From: Phragmites australis
Taxonomy: Eukaryota > Streptophyta > Magnoliopsida > Poales > Poaceae
Length of the DNA stretch: 64,000 nt
NCBI RefSeq assembly: GCF_958298935.1
Contig: NC_084940.1
Location: 712,001-776,000, forward strand
Reading direction: 5' to 3'
In this document: piece by piece, positions 1 to 11,670 of the stretch
Numbering within the stretch: position 1 is the first letter of the stretch
Layout: the number at the start of each line of letters is the position of its first letter
Translations under genes and position numbers: made by a program
The notes under the pieces: model-generated
What the model saw: the letters and a program-made list of their open reading frames with translations, nothing else
What the model was told of the DNA's origin: nothing
Database searches by the model: none

Positions 1-200
1 TTTGGACTCTTAAATTGCCCCCATCCAGTGGCTTTCTCAAGAATCTCAACAGGAAGGTTATATGAACCCTGGCAATTTTCAGGAGTGATCATAATATATG
101 CTGTCATAACTCATAATAGCATTTTCAATTAGCTTGTAAAATAAGACATTTATTGTAAGACAAATGAAAAAAATTACTCTTTGTTGCTTAAATTCTGTAG
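1..200. other. intron or upstream part of the PHT4-like gene
   Basis: This stretch lies upstream of the first exon I can place. It ends in a usable acceptor (tctgtag) at 200 and is T-rich, so it is most likely an intron of the transporter gene that begins outside the window. I could not place an exon in it with confidence. Confidence 0.5.
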
Positions 201-957
201 GTACGAAAAATATGTCAAACAATTGCCTTTGTGTCACCTGCAACTTTCATGATGCTTTCCTCCGTGGATCTTGGACTGCCTCCATGGGAAATTGTTGTTT
301 TTCTTACAAGTGGCCTAGCACTCTCCAGCTTCGCATTGTCAGGTCACGTTATTTGACATCAACTTTCCATTTTTGACATGCTTCCAAGGTCCCAACCTAA
401 ATATTTTGGTTGATAAACAGGGCTTTATTGCACTCATCAAGATATTTCTCGTGAATATGCAAGCATTCTCCTGGTAAGGTGTGACAGTTCTGTCTTCTCA
501 ACTTTTCGTCATTTGTCTTCTTGAAAAGAAATATAAAAGGAACATTCCTTCACTTGGGTTCTTAAAAGGATGACTGATATACTGTTTGCAGTGGTGCTGG
601 CTGCATTTATGTTACCCTGTAATCTTTAGGTTCTGTCATGAGTGGTAGTTGTTGATTTGTTGCCTTTGCGCTCTAGGGAATCACAAACACTGTAGGCGCT
701 GTGCCTGGAATTGTTGGCGTTGCACTGACAGGCTATCTTCTTGATTCAACTCATTCTTGGAGTGTATGCCATCAATCCATCTTTCTAAACTATATTTCCT
801 TTTATGAATCTTTCTAATCCCCATAATGGTATCTTTTTGTGTGCAGATATCACTCTTTGCACCTTCGATCTTCTTTTACTTGACTGGTACTGTTGTATGG
901 TTAGCGTTCGCCAGCAGTGAGCCCCAGGATTTTTCCAAGTCAGAAGGGGAGTCGTGA
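201..957 (+). CDS. PHT4 family (SLC17) anion transporter, C-terminal exons only
   Basis: Members of this major-facilitator family carry inorganic phosphate or ascorbate across plastid or Golgi membranes. Four exons join in frame at 201..342, 421..473, 677..763 and 847..957 (stop TGA 955-957), all with GT-AG borders. The exons read VRKICQTIAFVSPA..., LGLPPWEIVVFLTSGLALSS, LYCTHQDISREYASILL, GITNTVGAVPGIVGVALTGY and SLFAPSIFFYLTGTVVWLAF, ending in SSEPQDFSKSEGES. The THQDI..EYA..LLGITNTVGAVPG stretch is a family hallmark and the hydrophobic runs are the last membrane helices. The hallmark looks closest to the plastid PHT4;4/ANTR2-like branch, but that assignment is from memory. The 5' part of the gene lies outside the window. 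No frameshift or internal stop is seen. Confidence 0.85.
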
Positions 958-1790
958 CATGGAGAGTAATATGTAGTTACATATGGTTCACCTTTGCACA
1001 GAAGGGATTATTTCAGAAGGAAATTTCATCTTAGTCTAGGCAAATTGAACTCTTGGACAGTGAACAGATATATATGTTCCTTCTAAGTCAGTTGTCAGAT
1101 AAGAGAAGCCCACTCGTAAAGGGAAAATATAGCTTGTAAATGCCTATGGGCATTGTCTGACATGTATATAGGCATTTTCTGCTCAGTTTTCACATTTTGA
1201 CACGATTTTGGAAGGGTAAGAGGAATGTATATTTGCAGTAATGCCCTGTTGTAGAGCAGTTACGTGTGGATATGTAGAACAGTATGTTATTTTTGGTTAG
1301 CAGAATACAAAATTGGAGTGCATTGTGCATCCAATCTCTGATGGTGTCTGGCCCCTTTTAAGGACTTGATTTCCATTGTCGTTCATGCAACCTGGGTTTG
1401 ATGTTGAAGTTGTACTTGCAGCTAGAATCTAGGCACAGGCTTGCCATTTTACTCAACAATGTCGCTTAAGGCTTTTCAGCAACAGTGTGAATGTTCGATC
1501 AGGTATTCTAGACAAGTAGACAGTTCCTTGAGTTTAGGTCGCAACGGCATAGGCCGTCATGGATTTAGATAAGTGAATCCAACAGGCAACCAGAGGCTTG
1601 AGAGAACATTGCATGATGCTTACAGTATCTACATGTTAGCGATTACACTTCAGGCCTCAGTAACAAGAATTGGATTGAATGCATGATACAGAATCACAGC
1701 TCCAAATAACAGTAAAATGATCCCACTAAACACAGCATTTAACGACTACATGCACAAAGGGGAAAACACAATATAACAATTTAACATCAG
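958..1790. other. 3' UTR of the transporter gene and intergenic DNA
   Basis: The first few hundred bases after the TGA are T/G-rich and non-coding, as expected of a 3' UTR. The rest separates two convergent genes. No coding region, RNA gene or transposon end was recognised. The poly(A) site could not be fixed. Confidence 0.5.
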
Positions 1791-1927
1791 ATGTCAAAGT
1801 TTTCCAATTCTATGAGACCTGACAAACAAGCCACAAGCTACATAGGTCCCAAACCTGTTCCATCATCTAAACAACACAACAGCCTGAAACAAGCGAAGGA
1901 GGTGGATGCAGAATGTAGGAAGCCAGA

Positions 1928-3639
1928 TCATTTCTTCTTCTTGGAAGGCGGCTGGTCCTCATCGTCGTCGTCTTCCTCATCTTCATCGTCGTCGTCGTCA
2001 TCATCATCATCATCATCTTCATCACCACTGTCTTCATCGTCATCTTCGTCATCACTCCCTCCTTCACCATTAGCCTCAGGATCAGCATCGTCATCATCAT
2101 CTTCACCCCCTTCTTCATCCCCAGATAATTCCTCCTCGGCATCATCATCATCATCTCCACCTTCATCATCCTCATCTTCGTCGTCGTCGTCATCGTCATC
2201 TGATCCCCCAGCATCCTTAGTCTCAGGGAAAGTTTCAGATTTGATTCTGCCAAGTTGCCTTCAAAAAGTACATCAACAAAACAGTCAGCCATACGGAACA
2301 CTAACTAAAAAATCACAAGAGCAAACCTTTAAAAAAAGGGATAAGGAATTTACTTGTAAATAGCCCGCTCGTCTTCATTAAATATATCCACTCCAATGTT
2401 TACAGCTTCAATCTAAGAAAGATTGTTGTTGCATCAGCACAAGAAAACAGGAAAAAGATAACAAAATAACAAAAACATTGTTCTCATCTATTAAAAAAAG
2501 CATGCGCAAGATCTAAGAAGAATCAAGTAAGGTAATCAGCCATCTTATATGAAACTTATTTTCGACAGTAGGTATGGATCAACAACTAATAATCCACCAG
2601 CAGAGTAACTGGAGAGGAATACAACCAGCAATTTCTTTATTTCAGCACAGCCACCACATTTACTCAAAAGCCAGATGGCAGCAAATTGGTTTTCAGCTTT
2701 TCTCTAATCAGGTTCTGGCCTAGATTTTCCCCAAAATACAACATTTCTAACAGATCATACTTATGGAGACAGTGCACTCCTCAAAGCCTATTGTTCGCTC
2801 CTATAGGAAGTCAGATAAAACATCATGACCATTGAGAGACGAAATGTAAATTAGCTACAAATATGCATATTGTCTTAAATTTGTGTGGACAACAGTCCCA
2901 ATCAACACATCCTCTGGCACAATCAACTGATAAAACTCACAACAATGAGAGGACAAATATCCCTTACGGTAGATCCCTACTGATCTAGCAACCAAGACCA
3001 ACGTAACATTTACTGGCGTTCCAATTGTTACTTTGGTTTCGATAATAGTTCCTAGTATTACTTGCAAACTGGAGTAACATTTTGGCACGACGCATCATGA
3101 ATGGTGTTGGAAACAGTGCGCCAATTTTTCAGTAAACCACTAAACCCATGATAGGGTGCACTTATGCTTCGTTTCCATCGTGCTTGGCTGCTTGCCTACT
3201 TCTGTACCTCAAATCAAAACCTCCCGATTCAACTGTCCAGATCTGCTAAGATCTATTTACAATAACTATACCAATTCTAGTCAATAAAACGACCAAAATT
3301 TCCACTTAACAAGTCCAAAATCGTCTAAACAACAATGAACATGAGCACACGCCCCCAGATCTGCAGACTAAAATACCTCAAAATTTTCAGTCAAACCCAT
3401 AAAAAGCCATGTGTCATCAAGAATTAGCTCTATTAGCAGAGAAATCACTGGATTATCCCGGTCATTAAGCATATCTAGCAATCAAACATCAGAAACGCAA
3501 AACACAGGACACACTGCAAAACACTCACCGCGAGAGCTAGCAGGGCCAAACGCCTCTGGGCGGCAGCTGCGACTGCCAGCACGGCCGCCGCCGCCGCCGC
3601 CTCAGCTGCCCTCTCCGTTCCGAGCACCGCCGCCGCCAT
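1928..3639 (-). CDS. small nuclear-looking protein with D/E-rich tail, function unknown
   Basis: Three exons join in frame on the minus strand: 3639..3529, 2412..2354 and 2258..1928, with canonical GT-AG borders and phases that agree, giving 166 residues. Exon 1 (MAAAVLGTERAAEA...) is Ala-rich and helical. Exon 2 encodes IEAVNIGVDIFNEDERAIYK, and exon 3 continues QLGRIKSETFPETKDAGG. The last ~85 residues are almost only Asp and Glu with a few Gly/Ser/Ala, closing with QPPSKKKK, which resembles the acidic tails of histone chaperones plus a basic nuclear signal. I do not recognise a named family. The long serine-rich frame on the opposite strand is only the complement of the GAT/GAC/GAA run. 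The exon 1-2 intron is long (3528-2413), so a missed small exon remains possible. Confidence 0.7.
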
Positions 3640-4102
3640 CTCTACACTACAGGGCAAAAAAGAAGAAGTAAAAATCCCAAAAAAAAAAAAAATCTTCCTC
3701 TAAGATAATAGGGGGGAGGACGAACGCGAACCCTACCTTTGCCTGCGCTGCGCTCGAGGAGAGGGTGGAGATGCGGATGCGCCTAGTGGCAGCGGGTTTC
3801 TTGGATGCAGACTTTAATAGGGGAGGCGAGGAGGTTAGGGTTTTGGGCTCGGCGTGGGGCGCGCTAGGGTTTTTGTGCTCGCGTGGGTGGGGGCCTCGGG
3901 GGAGGATTCGAAAAACGTAACGGGGAGGGGGAGATGCGGGAGCCGATCGGGATCGCATCATCATTCCTGCAGCTCTCGGCTCGACCTGTCTCTGGATTCT
4001 TCCGCCGATGCACGTGGGGCCCATCTGGCAGGGGATGTACCCGCAGGCCGCAGCAAGTATTTCTTTCACCACCATCTCGTGCCCTTCGTTTAACGGAAGC
4101 GG
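3640..4102 (-). promoter_or_regulatory. 5' UTR with intron and promoter of the acidic-tail gene
   Basis: Reading the minus strand, a leader exon ends at 3737 before GTAGGG, and an acceptor CTGTAG ends at 3647, 7 nt before the ATG. This makes a short 5' UTR intron at 3736-3647. Upstream to 4102 the DNA is GC-rich without a clear TATA box, typical of a broadly expressed gene. The LTR of a decayed copia element begins at 4103, so the promoter available to this gene is at most about 370 bp. Confidence 0.5.
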
Positions 4103-4299
4103 TTGAGAAACCGCTCTTACCGAGGGAATAATAATAGAGGAGATATAATACATGAGAAAAATTATTTATTATTTCATTTATTTATATTTATAATGATGAG
4201 TTCTGTCTGTTATATATAGTGATAAAAACTCTTAATAGATATAATTAAATCTTTCAAAAAAATCGAGACATTCAGTTACAAACTTTAGGTTTCTTAATA
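4103..4299 (-). repeat. 3' LTR of the minus-strand copia relic
   Basis: The reverse complement begins TATTAAGAAACCTAAAG and ends CGGTAAGAGCGGTTTCTCAA. This matches the copia LTR at 59259-59495 at both ends (TGTTAGGAAACCTAGCAAG and CGGTAGCAGCGGTTTCTCAA). Shared blocks in between include GTCTCGA and a ..CTCATTATAA/CTCATTGTAA.. region. Divergence is heavy and AT-rich. Confidence 0.65.
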
Positions 4300-6152
4300 C
4301 TCTCTCTTGTCACTTCTTGCGAAATACATATGTCTCATTAAAACTGCTTAAAAACTCAGTGAAAAAATTTATAGAAAGGATACATTGCTCGCGATATGAT
4401 CACATAAATTGCCTCATTAAAAATCTTAATATGAGAAACTTTAGAAAAACTCATTTAAAGGAAAAAAAAAGTATAATGCACCTAAAATACTTTATATAAT
4501 CTTCATGATTAACTTTTAGGCACTTAATTTTCTTGATTAAGATTTAATTCTTTGTGTCGGTATTATGTGAAAATTCTCCTCCTAAAATATGTAACTCTCT
4601 AAGTCTCATCATCCCAATGCTACAAACACATCTTTCAAAACTAGATGCAGGAAAAGACTTAGTAAATAAATCTGTAAGATTCTCATATGACTTGATATGT
4701 ATTATCTTTATTTCATTCATCTTAATTTATGAGCATAAAAGAACATTAGATTGATATGCATTGTTAAGTTATTTTTCACATATCCGGATTATACTTGTAC
4801 AACATATGCAACATCATCTTCAAGGGTAATAGTGAGGGTGTTAGTAGTGTTCAAATCACATGACTGCTAGATATGATTGATCACTCTTCTAAGATATATG
4901 TATTCCCGTACAATTTTATATAAAGCTATTATTTCTGAGTGGTTCGTTGAAGTAGATACAAAACTTTGCTTTGACTATTTACAGGAAATTACAGTTCCAC
5001 CACGTAGAAAAACATAGTTAATCTGTGATTTCGCTGCATGCGGATCTGACAGATACCAAACAACTACGTATCTAACCAGACTTAGGCTTGATTCTTTCTA
5101 TAGAACAGACTCAGATCTTTGCTACCTTACAAGTAACACAGAATATCCTTCACGCTCTTCCCATGCCTTTTAGTAGGCTATGTGCTGTATCATGCAAGTA
5201 GGTTTTCTAAAAACTCTATGTCTGGCTAGTGTAATTAGTCAGATATATCAGTATACTTATTGCACTTAAGTATGATAATTCTGATCTTAATACTTCCTCC
5301 CCCTCTTCTCTAGGTCTATAGGGCTTTTTATCTGTTTGCAATGACCTTCCGACCATGGGGGTTTAGAGGGAAATGATTTTTCAAAACTAAATTGCTCTAA
5401 CACCTTCTGAGTGTAGTTTGACTATACGAAAATTTCATCTACCATATGCTCTAGCTACATGCCCAAGCAAAACTTAATTTTACCTAAATCTTTCATTTCA
5501 AATTCAGACTTCAAGTACAAACTTGCTTCTTCTATTTCTTCTTCTTTACAAATGATATTTAGATCATTTGCATATGCAAAAATCTATTTTGAGATATGAC
5601 TGTTTCAAACTATATAGTAACTTCTTCAATTGTACATTGTAAATGTGTCTATATCTTCTATCATGATTCGATAATAATATTCCTTCAGATACCTTCATAT
5701 AAATATCCGAATCAAGGCTCCTATAAAGATATACGGCCACAACATCTATCAATTTCATTTTCAACTCCATGTTGACTGCCATCGAGATTACATACCTAAG
5801 GTAATACCATCCATCACCGGGGAATAAGTTTCTTATAATCAACGCATGTTCATTGAGTGAAACCTTGTACCACTAGTCGTACTTTGTACCTCACAATTTT
5901 ATTTCTTTTATTCCTCTTATGAACAAAAACCTACTTATATCCTACTAGTTTTATGTGGAGAGGTGTGCAGCATACTGGACCAAAAATCTCTCTTTTGTTC
6001 AGGGATAATAGTTCAGCTGTTGTTGTCTTTTATTAGTCTTCCTCATCTGATCTTATTCTACATTCAGTGAGCAATGTAGGGTTAGGGTCATGATCTATAA
6101 TTGTGACAATTTTATTTGCAAAGTATATATCAAATATTGTAGTTACTCTGTT

Positions 6153-6642
6153 CTAGGATTCTTCTAAATTCACATAGTTCATTGCTATTTCATTATGGGT
6201 TGCACTTTCAGGTGCTTCTTTATTTTGCTCTTTATTATTTCTTTGAGGTGCATTTTCAAGTGCTTCTTTATTATTTCTTACTATGCGAGTAAGGTACTTT
6301 AGTTTATCAGCGTCGATTTCAGCGCACGTATTTTTGCTGGTTTCTTCCTGCATGAAAATTCAAATCTGGTATGTCTATTTCCTTAGGTTTCATACCATCG
6401 CCAGGTTTCAACTGGCTCCACTTCTTCTTCCTTTGGTGTATTTTTATGATCGGTTGTGGTAAACTCTCATTTCCCACTTTCGCTAGACGTCTCCGACTAC
6501 TTGGAACTTGAGAAACTAAATTTCTTGTCCTTTTATTATTTTTTGAAACTCCTAGCACAAGATGAGGGGTACTTTCTTTTGGTACTTCCATCCTCTTCAA
6601 TGCATTGTATGCAGGCACCAGCGACTTAGTCACACCCTTCAA
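6153..6642 (-). pseudogene. copia pol linker region, broken by frameshift
   Basis: Two overlapping minus-strand frames (6642-6319 and 6353-6153) correspond to one stretch of the related element at 63326-63800. Shared peptides include VPKE(S/D)TPHLVLG, NNKRTRN, SSRRRLAKVGNESLPQP and EAPESA.H.EIA.NYVN. This is the variable region between integrase and reverse transcriptase. A frameshift separates the halves. Confidence 0.7.
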
Positions 6643-7357
6643 ATCACAAAAATGATCAGACAGGTCATTTGCTAATTTCTACAAAACGATAATTTTCTAT
6701 ACTTCACTATTTGTTTCACTAGTGCGTTGGTCATGTGCCATAATTTCTTTGGTTTGTCAAATAATTTCCCAACATTCTTCATCTAAGGGTATATTTTCTC
6801 CCTCTAATGAAGAAAAATTATTTTCATCAAATATGCAGTTAGTGAAGCGGGCCGTATGCAAGGTCCCATATTGGTTTGCTGTGGCGACGGTATTGGCACA
6901 TAAACCATATATCAAAATTTGTGTAAATGAGAAATTTTTAAAATTACCCCTTATACTATTTTCATAGGTGAATGGATATTATAAGAGGATGGTCTATAAT
7001 TGAGAGTTGTTGCATGTAAGACTGTATGTTCCCAACATATACCAGACAAATTACAATGTTGTAACAAAGGTCTAGCAATAAATTTTATTTCTTTTATCAA
7101 TGTTTCGGCTAGTCCATTCTAAGTGTGGACATATGGTACAGAATATTCAAGTTTAATTCTCATAGTAGTGCACTAATCATCGAACGCTTTAGAAGTAAAT
7201 TCTCTAGTGTTATCCATTCTAATGGATTTCACTCGATGGTCAAGAAAAATATTCCTGATTTGTATGATCTACGAGATCAACTTTGCAAATGTATGATTAC
7301 GGATAGATAATAGATATATATACGACCATTTTGAGGATGCGTCTATTAATACCATAA

Positions 7358-8034
7358 GACCGTGTTTGGTTGCTTGAACGAGATCCCATCCAGGATGAGC
7401 TTGTACAGCTTCGAAGGACATGTGCGTTTGGTTGTTTGAACTGGACCAATTCATGTGGGATGAGCTCGTTCAGATTCCTAGAATATACTTGATAGACATT
7501 GAATGAATCGATACCGAAAAATCAATCAAAAGGGGTCGTCCAAGACCAAACAGTCGATCTAATGAACAGTACCTAAAATTTTCAAAAATCAAATAGTGGT
7601 CTTTTGTTGCTTCAAAAATCCTAGAACTTTTTGTACGTGTTCCATAATGTGATGGACTAATTTCTAAAATTACTTCTAGCCCTAAGTTATGTGTTGAAAA
7701 AGTGAGTTACTTTATAATACTCCAGTTATATGTTTTATATCATTTCACATGATAATAACAAATAAAAAATATTATTTCTATAAAATAATTAAGTTATACA
7801 TGGATATAATACATGGCTTTTAACAACTAAACACGTTCTGTTACCATCCCATACATCCAACCAAACACATTCTCGTACCATCCCATATATCCAACCAAAC
7901 ACATTCCCATATCATCTCATATATCTAACCAAACAACTTACCTATACCACCTCGTCCCATATCATCCCATCCATAACCATCCCATCTAGACCATCTCATC
8001 CCATTCAACTTCGTTCAACCAACCAAATGCTACC
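7358..8034. mobile_element. Tourist-like (PIF/Harbinger) MITE inside the copia integrase
   Basis: The element starts GACCGTGTTTGGTTGCTTGAACGAG and its other end, read in reverse, is GGTAGCATTTGGTTGGTTGAACGA, an imperfect terminal inverted repeat. It is flanked by TAA at 7355-7357 and 8035-8037, the 3-bp duplication typical of PIF/Harbinger elements. Removing it and one TAA restores alignment with the uninterrupted integrase at about 62528. The right part holds several degenerate ~40-bp repeats of CCAACCAAACACATTC. No protein is encoded. Confidence 0.75.
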
Positions 8035-8393
8035 TAAGTATTGAAACGGACCAGAAAATAGCTAAATAAGACCGCAAACATCCCCTGGATTCGATCCAGA
8101 AATGCAGAATTTTTATCTTGTACCTTCAAGGTAGACGATCTTATTATTCATTTCTTGGTAGCATATGCAGGGCATACAAAATCTTCATGATTCAGAAAAA
8201 TTCTTTTACATTTATATCATGACCTTGTGGTTTAATAATTATGTTCCTCATCATTCTAAGACCAGGATGACTAAATCTATCATGACATAGGGAGAATAAT
8301 TCTGCACTATGAAATACAGTCCAGGATTACCTATGTCTATCATGACATAGGTAATGAATACTTCAGATGCTCTAATACGAGTGCAGTATAAGC

Positions 8394-10270
8394 TGAAGGT
8401 GCATCTAGCCTCTAAGTGTGGTTTTGATAATTAATGATAATACCTATGGACTAACAATTATGTTGAGAATTGTTAGTAGATTATTTTCATAGGTGATACA
8501 TGGAGGATTACGCATGAATTCATTGAGGAATGTCATGTGATCAAGAGAAATACATCAAGATGAATGAGCTCTAGGTAATGCTCGGGTAAGTTATGGTAAT
8601 ACCTATGAACTAATAATTATGTTGAGAATTATTTGTAGGATATTCTATAGGAGATGCATAAAGTGATAAAGTATGGATTTGTTGAGGAATACCATGAGAT
8701 CAAAAGATATGCATCGAGGTCATTGAGTTCTAAGTGATGCTCATGTGAAGAAGAAGAAGCTAGAGAGGAAGAGACCTCACAGTTTGAGGATAGTCTTAAG
8801 AATATTGACAATAAATATGAAGACCAAAGCTGCTTGTGGAGATCAAGTAACTAAAGATATTAAATTGTTAATTAATTTTTATGGACTAACCCATGTGCTA
8901 TATGAATGAAGGCAAATATTGAATTGAGATATTCAATATGCTGAGTTAGAAGAGTAAGATCAAGATAAGCTTAGTGAATAACTTGTGTGCTTGATGCTTG
9001 CGGTTTATACCTCGGTAGTAAACCGGATGAAGATGATGTTAAAAGAAAAGTCTTCTATGCTTGGTGTATAGGAAGCAATCAAGTGAACTTCATCAAGCTT
9101 CCGGAAGATCAAAAGATGATCGAGATGGGAAGTGAGGATAGACATCGTCATCAAGCTCTAGTGAAGAGTTGATGACAACCTAGAAAAAACATCGGGACTC
9201 GGATGATGTGTTCATCAAGTGCAACGGGATGGCTAGCTCAAGGCAAAGGTATAAAATGTAGGATATTTTCTTTTACAGGTCAATGGTGATTAGAGAAGAG
9301 GAATGACCGGATTGATAGGATAAAAGTCGTACTGTTAAGAGGGGTCTTGACGATTGCTTGAGTTTTACCATGTATTGGTAAGCTCAATCTTGCATGTGCA
9401 TACTCTCTTTGGTAGGATGCTATTGTTTGCAAGTGGGTTTTGCAAATAACTCAAGTTCATATTCCTACTCCGTGTGACATGTTACTAAGTTTGCAAAGGT
9501 GGTTTGCAAGTTGACATAGTAAATGCATTAACCCTTGGTCTCATGGAACCTTTATGTTGCAAAATTGTTTTGCAAAAGTTTAAGGTTCATGTAGTTTTTA
9601 TTATGGTGGATCTTTGGACTATGTTTTAGCTTTGATCCAATGGGTTTGAGGTTAAACAATCAGTTGGGATATGTAGCTCTCTAAATAAGCTTTCCGTAGA
9701 GTCCAAGATCACTTAAATCGGATATCGGGTTAGAAAGTTATCGCGTGTTAGTTGTGCTGATCAGGGAGTGGCGGTCTGACCGCCAAGAACTCTGGTCTGA
9801 CCGTTAGAGTGGAATCGAGGTAGTGAGTAGTTCATTGGATTAACTGGCTCAAGATCAAGTTGCTCGTGGAGAACCTCTTCTCATGGTGAGAATTGCATAC
9901 TTGATAGATGAGCGGTTAAAAGCTTGAACCCAGCTCAATATGGATTAGGGATGATCGGTAAATTACCGATACCACGGGATAAACTTCGGGTGTCATCTCT
10001 CGTGATATTTATTTCTATGTTATGATATTTACTTTCATACAATTTACCTTGTGCAATTTATATTTCTAGAATCATAATTGCTTACGTGTCACCCTAGGTT
10101 GCAAACCTTGACATAGACATAGAATTTGTCACTTTGTTGAGACATTGAGTTTGGGGGTTTTATATGTGTTGTAACTGATCATTTTAATTCCGTATCTCTA
10201 TCCGTTAAATTGATAGATAGTTTTCAGAACCGCCTATTCACCCCCTCTAGTCAGCCTCCTCGATCCTACA
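8394..10270 (+). mobile_element. solo LTR, Sirevirus-like, inside the copia relic
   Basis: It begins TGAAGGTGCATCTAGCC and ends CTCGATCCTACA, so it has TG..CA ends. It is flanked by TAAGC (8389-8393) and CAAGC (10271-10275), a 5-bp duplication with one change. Removing it rejoins the copia sequence at the position matching about 62220. It has no internal coding region, so it is a single LTR left by recombination. A ~165-bp tandem duplication lies at about 8436-8760, and a 15-bp palindrome GGCGGTCTGACCGCC is at 9770-9784. Its ends resemble the LTR at 42070-43775. Confidence 0.75.
8436..8760 (+). repeat. tandem duplication (2 x ~165 bp) within the solo LTR
   Basis: The motif AATACCTATGGACTAA followed by ATTATGTTGAGAATT and, further on, TTGAGGAAT.CATG.GATCAA occurs at about 8440 and again at about 8600. 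The two copies differ at many positions. Confidence 0.6.
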
Positions 10271-10668
10271 CAAGCCGCTGCTCATAGAGGAAAGTTTTTT
10301 TTCTATTTTTTTTTTGCTTCACTATCACACTTAGTGATGTGTAGGTACTTCCTACCATCTTCTTCACCAGTTTCTACATGAAAACCGTTAACGTGAGTAT
10401 CTTTTAAACTTAAGAGATTTTTTTAGATTCACGGTACAATAATGTTTCTTCAATGTGCAAAGTAGTTCCGATAGGTAGTATGACTATGGCTCTTCTAGAA
10501 CCTGCTGTGCAATTATCACTACCAGTGATAGTCATCACTTTTCCAGTGTTATTTCTAATAGACTGACAATACACATTTTCTCTTAAGATAGTGTTTGTGG
10601 TTCTATTATCCACAAAACACACTTCCTTCATTCGGACGTCACACTTATTCTATACCGAAAAAATATTG

Positions 10669-11670
10669 TTTGCAACTAAGTTAGCTCTTCTAGATAAATG
10701 GACGATGACCCCCACACATATCAGCGCATGTTCAAATGACCGGGGCTTTTTATAAAAAGTTGATATGAGTACCCTTTGTATGGACATGTGTGGTCATGCA
10801 AGCCGTATGGTCCTCAAATCGTGTAGATATAGGAGTACCCCCTGTAAGGAGTAAAAATATTTTGAAATGCCGTGCTCTTGATCAATGCTCTCGATCATGA
10901 GCATGTTTTTGTCCATTACATCAGTCGTAGAGTTATGAATATGATTTAGTAGGGTGGAGGTGATGAGATGGTTCCTTTACGGATGTTACTACTATGGTTC
11001 CTTGTACTTTTTGTTCAAATGATGTTTTCGGGTTAGATAGTTATGTTGGTCATGTATAGTTGCTCGCTCATGTTTATGTCAAATTTTGCTTTTGCGCTTA
11101 AATTTATTTAACCATGTGGCCGTTTTCTTGCTAACATCCAAATGTATAATCCTTAGAGTCGGGCTATTTATAAGTGCCCACTACGGATTAAGTCTTGCAA
11201 GTACCTTCGTACTCAACTGCTTTACATGTTTTGTAGCTGAGGAGGAGTTGGTCTTTAGCTACTTCGCGCCTGCCGTGGGTGGTGACGGGTATGAGTAGTG
11301 CATTCTACTCTGTGGTCGTGCTTTTTGTGATGGAGCTTAAGGGCATATGGTTCCATTCTCCTTTTGTTGTATAGTTTTTAGTCTTCCGCTGCGTAGTTTC
11401 TTTTGTTGGTTAGGAGTTGAGTCAATTTTTGTTTCCTCCTAGCTCTCTTTTGCTGTAAATTGTAATAACTTGGTAATTGAGAACATGTAATTTAATATTA
11501 ATTACTTGCTCTTTATTAAGATGTGTTGTGATGTTAAATGTGTTCGATCTTGGGCACAAAACACGTGCCGAGACTACCGGGATGATATTCTGGTTAATCA
11601 TCGAGGTTGTGATTACGAATAATGATCCTTCTAGTGATTAATTAGAATATTATTTGGACAGTTCCTTACA
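10669..11670 (-). mobile_element. LTR-like block related to the solo LTR at 47727
   Basis: The reverse complement starts TGTAAGGAACTGTCC then AAATAATATTCTAATTAAT. It matches the start of the LTR at 47727 (TGTGAGGACTGTTC, AAATAATATTCTAATTAAT) and continues similar for about 200 bp, including a shared AATAAAGAGC(A/G)AGTAATTAA. The other end is uncertain: I place it at TGTTTGC near 10669, just past the break in the copia relic. No target duplication is visible and the two sides belong to different elements, so this may be a recombination product. No protein is encoded. Confidence 0.45.

Larger units (their letters stand above)
4103..10655 (-). mobile_element. decayed Ty1/copia retrotransposon, minus strand, nested insertions
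   Basis: This is a second copy of the family seen at 59259-64000, in opposite orientation. Going down the minus strand I find the protease (10655-10410, VCFVDNRTTNTILRE), pre-integrase remains (8393-8035), the integrase start (LIDASSKWSYIYLLSIRN), the linker (6642-6153, EAPESATHNEIAMNYVN), the reverse transcriptase start near 6000-5900, RNase H remains, and the LTR at 4103-4299. Gag and the 5' LTR are missing. The line-up with the other copy is continuous once a MITE (7358-8034) and a solo LTR (8394-10270) are removed. Stops and frameshifts are frequent, so it is dead. The 5' break is near 10655, where similarity stops. Confidence 0.8.

Noticed and set aside
1791..2363. 190-residue serine-rich frame on the plus strand
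   Set aside because: It is the complement of the GAT/GAC/GAA-rich exon 3 of the minus-strand acidic gene, whose exons and splice sites agree.
8088..8106. tRNA-like arm GGATTCGATCC
   Set aside because: Lies inside the copia relic at a position homologous to coding sequence; no cloverleaf can be formed around it.
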